Shown here piece after piece: positions 60,449 to 64,000 of a DNA stretch of 64,000 bases. The position numbers and the translations under genes are program-made. The stretch covers positions 1,512,001 to 1,576,000 of the forward strand of contig JACSYO010000427.1 of NCBI GenBank assembly GCA_016806645.1, written 5' to 3'. The stretch comes from Ophiodon elongatus (lineage: Eukaryota > Chordata > Actinopteri > Perciformes > Hexagrammidae). Each line of letters begins with the position of its first letter. Positions within the stretch are counted from its first letter, which is position 1. The notes below the pieces were generated by a model. The model saw only the letters and a program-made list of their open reading frames with translations, was not told where the DNA came from and ran no database searches.

Positions 60449-60510
60449 GATGGGGATGGGGGGAAGAGGGGGGAGGGGGGGGGGAAGAGGGGGGGGGGGC
60501 AAGGGGGGGT
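60449..60510 (+). repeat. G-rich tract with quadruplex potential
   Basis: More than six runs of four or more G lie within 60 bases, interrupted by AA, A and T. The complementary strand is C-rich. Confidence 0.9.
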
Positions 60511-60601
60511 GTGTGCCAGGGACAGAGAGACACGGGCTCAAACACGGGGGACTCAAACAGGGGACATGAATGGCGCTTCTGTCTCCTTGTTCTCCGCGCA
60601 G

Positions 60602-60693
60602 ATAGACAGAGGAACAAGAAAAAGCAAACAAGAGGCGATGCCCGCTGCCACTCGCGTCCTCCCAGCTGTTGATGTACGGCCCACTGTCCGGAG
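60602..60693 (+). other. candidate exon with good splice sites, unrecognised
   Basis: GGCGCTTCTGTCTCCTTGTT then CTCCGCGCAG is a strong acceptor, and GTCCGGAG|GTGAGG a good donor. The enclosed 92 bases are open in one frame, read as IDRGTRKSKQEAMPAATRVL and onward. The frame has no recognisable family and stops at once in the putative intron. Being on the plus strand, it would be antisense to the inferred 61-62 kb transcript and may belong to a non-coding RNA. The best splice-site pair I saw in the window. Confidence 0.28.
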
Positions 60694-60842
60694 GTGAGGA
60701 GCACCGCTCACAGGGACATTTCTCACTGGAATTGCCTTGTGTGCGGGGGACAGACGGCTCCTTGTGAGGTGACCGGGCAGATGCAGTGGCCGCAATGTTC
60801 CTCGGATGAAATGGTTTAGGGGGAAAGAGCATGTCTACAGGG

Positions 60843-60952
60843 GGAGGGGGAGGAGGGAATGGAGGGAGGGGGGGGGGGCTTTCTTTTTCTCTTCTTCAAA
60901 ACACACAGCTGTTGAGTTTAAAAAAAAGAGGACAACTTTCCCCCCCCCCCCA
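60843..60952 (+). repeat. G-rich then C-run low-complexity
   Basis: GGGGGAGGGGGAGGAGGG-type sequence at 60841-60879, then a C10 run near 60941. Opposite-strand homopolymers could pair. Confidence 0.8.
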
Positions 60953-61422
60953 GACATGAAAACAAGTAGCGTTTCACTGACACGTTTCCTCCTCTCCTGT
61001 ACGACAACACTTAGTAATCTTTAAAACAAGTCCACCCAAAGCATGTAACGATTGTTGTGATGCCATATTTTCTTTGCATACCAATACTTCGGAATGGCAC
61101 TGTCAAAACACGATACATAAAACAGTACGGTATAAAGACCATGTGGTATTATTATAGAGGCTACGGTTTACGCTCCCATGACATATCGACTGGGCGTACT
61201 GTAGGCTGTTAAAACTTGGAGCTCATGTGCGAGAAAAAACGAAAAGCGTTTGAAATTGATAGGCTACTGTGGTTAAAAGCTGACGCAAATAGTCACAACC
61301 CACTTTGCTGGGATCCACCAGCTTCCCGGAACTCACCTTGGAGGAAAACCAGCGAAGAGGAGTAGTTGCACAAACGCGAAAAGTCCAGATATCGAAGAGC
61401 CCTCTGGTGAAATAGTAGTAAC

Positions 61423-61439
61423 AAAAAAAAAAAAAAAAA
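61423..61439 (+). repeat. poly-A run (17 A)
   Basis: Homopolymer lying inside the putative minus-strand 5' exon (poly-T in the transcript). Confidence 0.95.
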
Positions 61440-61672
61440 CAGAAGTCCGGAATCAAGTTTACATGTTACTCTCCTCACACGTCCTGTGAGGAGGAGGGGG
61501 GTTGGGGAAAGGCACTATTCCGTAGAAAACACGGGCTAACGTTACTTGAATGACCCGATTTGTCAATTCCCGTTGAAAGGCGATCCGGGCAACTCCTCAA
61601 CAAAAGACTCTCCGGGTAGAATATCAGGGACTTTCTCCACGCCCAGGTGCCGAGTCACATGGTCATTTCCAG

Positions 61673-61718
61673 GTGTGTGTGCGTGCGCGCGCGCGCGCGT
61701 GTGTGTGCGTGTGTGTGA
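61673..61718 (+). repeat. (TG)n(CG)8(TG)n Z-DNA-prone tract
   Basis: A GCGCGCGCGCGCGCGC core at about 61685-61699 is flanked by TG repeats. Alternating purine-pyrimidine runs with a CG core are the classical Z-DNA sequence. It lies within the putative promoter. Confidence 0.96.
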
Positions 61719-61955
61719 GTGAGTCTCCAAGAAGCCGCGGCTCATTTAGCAACAACACACCTGTGGGATCCGCTCACGCGTCCGCCTCGACTGTCAAACC
61801 GGGAGGTTGCACGTAGAGAGAGGAGTGGAAAAAGGAGTGGAAGGGAGGAGGGAGGGAGAAGGGAGGGAGAAGCGCGCGCTGGATGAGAACCGACGCGGCC
61901 GGGTACGGAAAGGAATGATTCCCCTCCCACTCCACACTCACCGCCGGGAAAATCC

Positions 61956-61957
<2 letters not shown>

Positions 61958-62009
<52 letters not shown>

Positions 62010-62040
62010 TCTGTGTCTGTGTGCGCGTGCGCGTGTGTGT
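61958..62040 (+). repeat. (TG)25 array followed by TG/CG units
   Basis: A perfect TG array to 62008, then CTCTGTGTCTGTG and GCGCGTGCGCGTGTGTG. Adjacent to the minus donor at 61942. Confidence 0.96.
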
Positions 62041-62204
62041 GGAGACAGAAAGCGGCAAGTAGCCAAGTAGAAAGAAAGGGAAACAAGTTGTGTCGTCTGT
62101 TCGCCGACGCACCGAGATATTTCCGCGGACGCTGGGAGCGGAGTGGTAGAAGCCCGGCGCTGCGGTTCCCAAAGTGTGGTCCGGCAACCAACATGGGGTC
62201 TGTG

Positions 62205-62255
62205 GAGGAGGGGGAGGGAGGGGAGGGGAGGTGAGGGGGGGGGGTTGAGGGGGGA
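62205..62255 (+). repeat. G-rich tract
   Basis: GGAGGGGGAGGGAGGGGAGG followed by a GGGGGGGGG run. Quadruplex potential at the upstream edge of the putative promoter. Confidence 0.88.
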
Positions 62256-62279
62256 GCAACGGTGTCAGTTTCACAGACG

Positions 62280-64000
62280 TTCCGGCCCCTGTCAGAGTGT
62301 ACATAATTATGTCGAGTCATATGGTAACCCAATGAAATATGAGGATACAGTCCCATGAAATAACTCGACTTGTTGATCCGTCAAACTTTGGTCAAATGAA
62401 AGGGTCAGTACAGACCGTTTCAGTGTGAAACGCAGATCCTTTAGAACTATGTGCTGCTGAGACCTTTGCCATCAATATAACAACGTGTAATTTCCCCTCA
62501 TCTGACATGTTGACCTGTCATAGTAAGAGCACTTACTTGATGTTACTAATAGCATGGCTCAGTTGCATTCAAGAGGCCAAGTATAGCCATGGCTGGGAGC
62601 CAGTGTGCACGAGCGCAGCTAAATGAAACTCAGCCATATTTGATGCTCTTGTTTACTAGTTTATTTTTCCTACTGTTACATGTCAAAATGTTAGACCCAT
62701 AAAGGCGCAGGAGTTCAGAAACACTGAGGGAGCTATGGGTCCAAATTATCCCACATAACTACATAATATTACCGTTATATCATTGTAATTTTTGAACATG
62801 ACACATGTTTAAGATATTAACTCGTGATTTATATCAGAATTTGTCTTTGTGTGCAATTTCTTTTTTTTTAGAAAAACTCGTCCACTTTCGCACAAATAAC
62901 ACTGAAGACGTGAAATCGGTGTCCGATGGTATGATGGTGCTCCAGCTGTTTCATTGAAGGTACTCACAACATTGACAAAATGTCAAAATTTGAAGAAAAA
63001 AAAATAACCCTCCAGTATGTGTCTATTCAGAAACAAGCTTGTGTTTACTCAGAACAATCAACAAACGTCACTATGGACAGCTGTAGCAAACTGCTTCTTG
63101 GAAGGAAACAGTCCTCGATGAAAACTGTTGACAGGGAGGTCTGTCAGTCGTCCACAGAAAGATGCGTTGCTGTTTTTCAAATGTCATTTTTTTGCTCCTT
63201 TGAGCATTACCAACCAGCAGAAGCCTCAACAGCAGGAAGCTCTATTTTAACCAAATAAAACCCAAACTTATCTGCATCACAATTCTGGACCAAAACGTGA
63301 CCCTTTGTGGCTGATTCATATCGCATCACTGTGATCATTGAGGCTTTACTGTTATGTTACAGTGTTGTGATGATGTTCGGCATATAACGTGAATCATGTT
63401 GTTGTGTTGTTTTTTTTCCTTGACTTTTAAAATCAGGCTTCATTTTAAACTGCGTAATTCATCTAAAAGCCCACCTAGGGAGAATAATTGCAAATCAGCT
63501 GTCACTGTAAATTCTACGTGCAACAAGTCTGTTATATTTTAAGAGGCTGAATGCATTGATGATTACTGCACTTTCCCAGTCAAATGAACAGCTAAATCAA
63601 ACATAAATAAACCATTGATATTACATTCAAATGAACACAGATTACCGTGGAAAGGGAATCTGGGGACATTGCTTGGTTTTAAAATATTTTCAAGAGCAAC
63701 CACTCCTCATTTATATTTCACTGAGCCCCATTTGACTACGTCCTTACAAGAGCCGTATTAGTAGTCATTATCACACAAATTATTGGTGTGCTCGCTGTAC
63801 CTTGGCTGCTGAATCGTTAATCACAAGAAGTATAATTTTGAAGCTCTTTAGTCAGCCTAAGTTTTTTTAGAAAGTGCAACAATCTCTCATTGCCGCGGGA
63901 ATGGGTAACAAACTTTGAATCAGCCATATGTTGTGGTCTTTTTTTGTAACAAATTCACAGATTATTATTTCTTTTTTTTAACTCATTCGTGCAGAGGCGG
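62280..64000. other. non-coding stretch, partly motif-rich
   Basis: 62980-63360 has a repeat-like flavour (GTGTTTACTCAGAACAATC, AACAGTCCTCGATGAAAAC), but I cannot name it. A 92-codon plus frame there is unrecognised. 63430-63960 contains GCGTAATTCATC, GGAGAATAATTGCAAATC, GTAGTCATTATCACAC and ATCGTTAATCAC and may be a conserved block upstream of the inferred promoter. Confidence 0.4.

Larger units (their letters stand above)
61337..62200 (-). promoter_or_regulatory. putative promoter and 5' untranslated exon region (minus strand)
   Basis: The region is richer in CpG than the rest of the window (CGACGCACCGAG, GCCCGGCGCTGCGG, GACGCGGCCGGGTACGG). It contains two consensus minus-strand donors: TTTTCCTCCAAG|GTGAGT ending at 61337 and TTTTCCCGGCG|GTGAGT ending at 61942. 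No convincing start codon and frame lie upstream of either donor, so these would be untranslated first-exon variants. No TATA box is evident, as usual for CpG promoters. Transcription would run toward lower coordinates. The exact start is unknown. The region is interrupted by CA/TG repeats, which is a caution. Confidence 0.35.

Noticed and set aside
60417..60704. Minus frame with a signal-peptide-like start (MLLTSGQWAV..., hydrophobic FFLFLCL)
   Set aside because: After the hydrophobic stretch it becomes a proline run encoded by the G-rich tract. Poor start context and no gene structure.
61742..62356. 204-codon minus-strand open frame, the longest in the window
   Set aside because: It runs through a CA/TG array (Thr-His repeats) and C-rich DNA, is Pro/Ser-biased and matches no family. 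Low-complexity artefact.

Overview
The window looks like non-coding nuclear DNA from a bony fish, most likely a spiny-rayed (perciform-type) teleost. Two things suggest this. There are many long CA/TG microsatellites. There are also several interspersed repeats that I recognise from memory as common in acanthomorph fish: ATCGATTAATCG-type elements, the elements with ends of the type TACTTAAGTAAAAGTACTAA, and tails of the type GGGATCAATAAA. I could not run a repeat or homology search, so family assignments are from memory and no species is proposed.

I find no protein-coding gene that I would defend. Open frames reach about 204 codons, but the longest run through CA/TG repeats or pyrimidine-rich DNA. 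Others overlap each other in several frames, and none shows a domain I recognise. There is also no bacterial, viral, CRISPR or tRNA/rRNA signal.

Layout. 0.4-3.1 kb is a repeat nest with four copies of one element, two of them in inverted orientation, plus a fragment of a second family. 3.6-13.6 kb is mostly unique sequence with AT-rich homeodomain-type motifs that look like candidate conserved non-coding elements. 13.65-14.3 kb holds two more repeats. 14.3-61 kb is mostly unique DNA with few transposon remnants, broken up by about 20 microsatellites, G-rich tracts and further candidate regulatory blocks near 16.2, 20.3, 24.4, 27.8, 33.0-33.6, 34.3, 41.9, 44.5, 52.1, 52.8 and 57.4 kb. 61.3-62.3 kb is CpG-containing, carries a Z-DNA-prone CG/TG tract, and has two good minus-strand splice donors (AAG|GTGAGT at 61337 and GGCG|GTGAGT at 61942). 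It is the best candidate for a promoter and 5' untranslated exon of a gene transcribed leftward.

Working model (inference): the window is either the start and very long first intron of a minus-strand developmental gene, or a regulatory desert beside one. The few exon-like segments (1258-1442, 24833-24923, 56761-56898 and 60602-60693 on plus; 28749-28779 on minus) have splice-site and reading-frame support only and are low-confidence.
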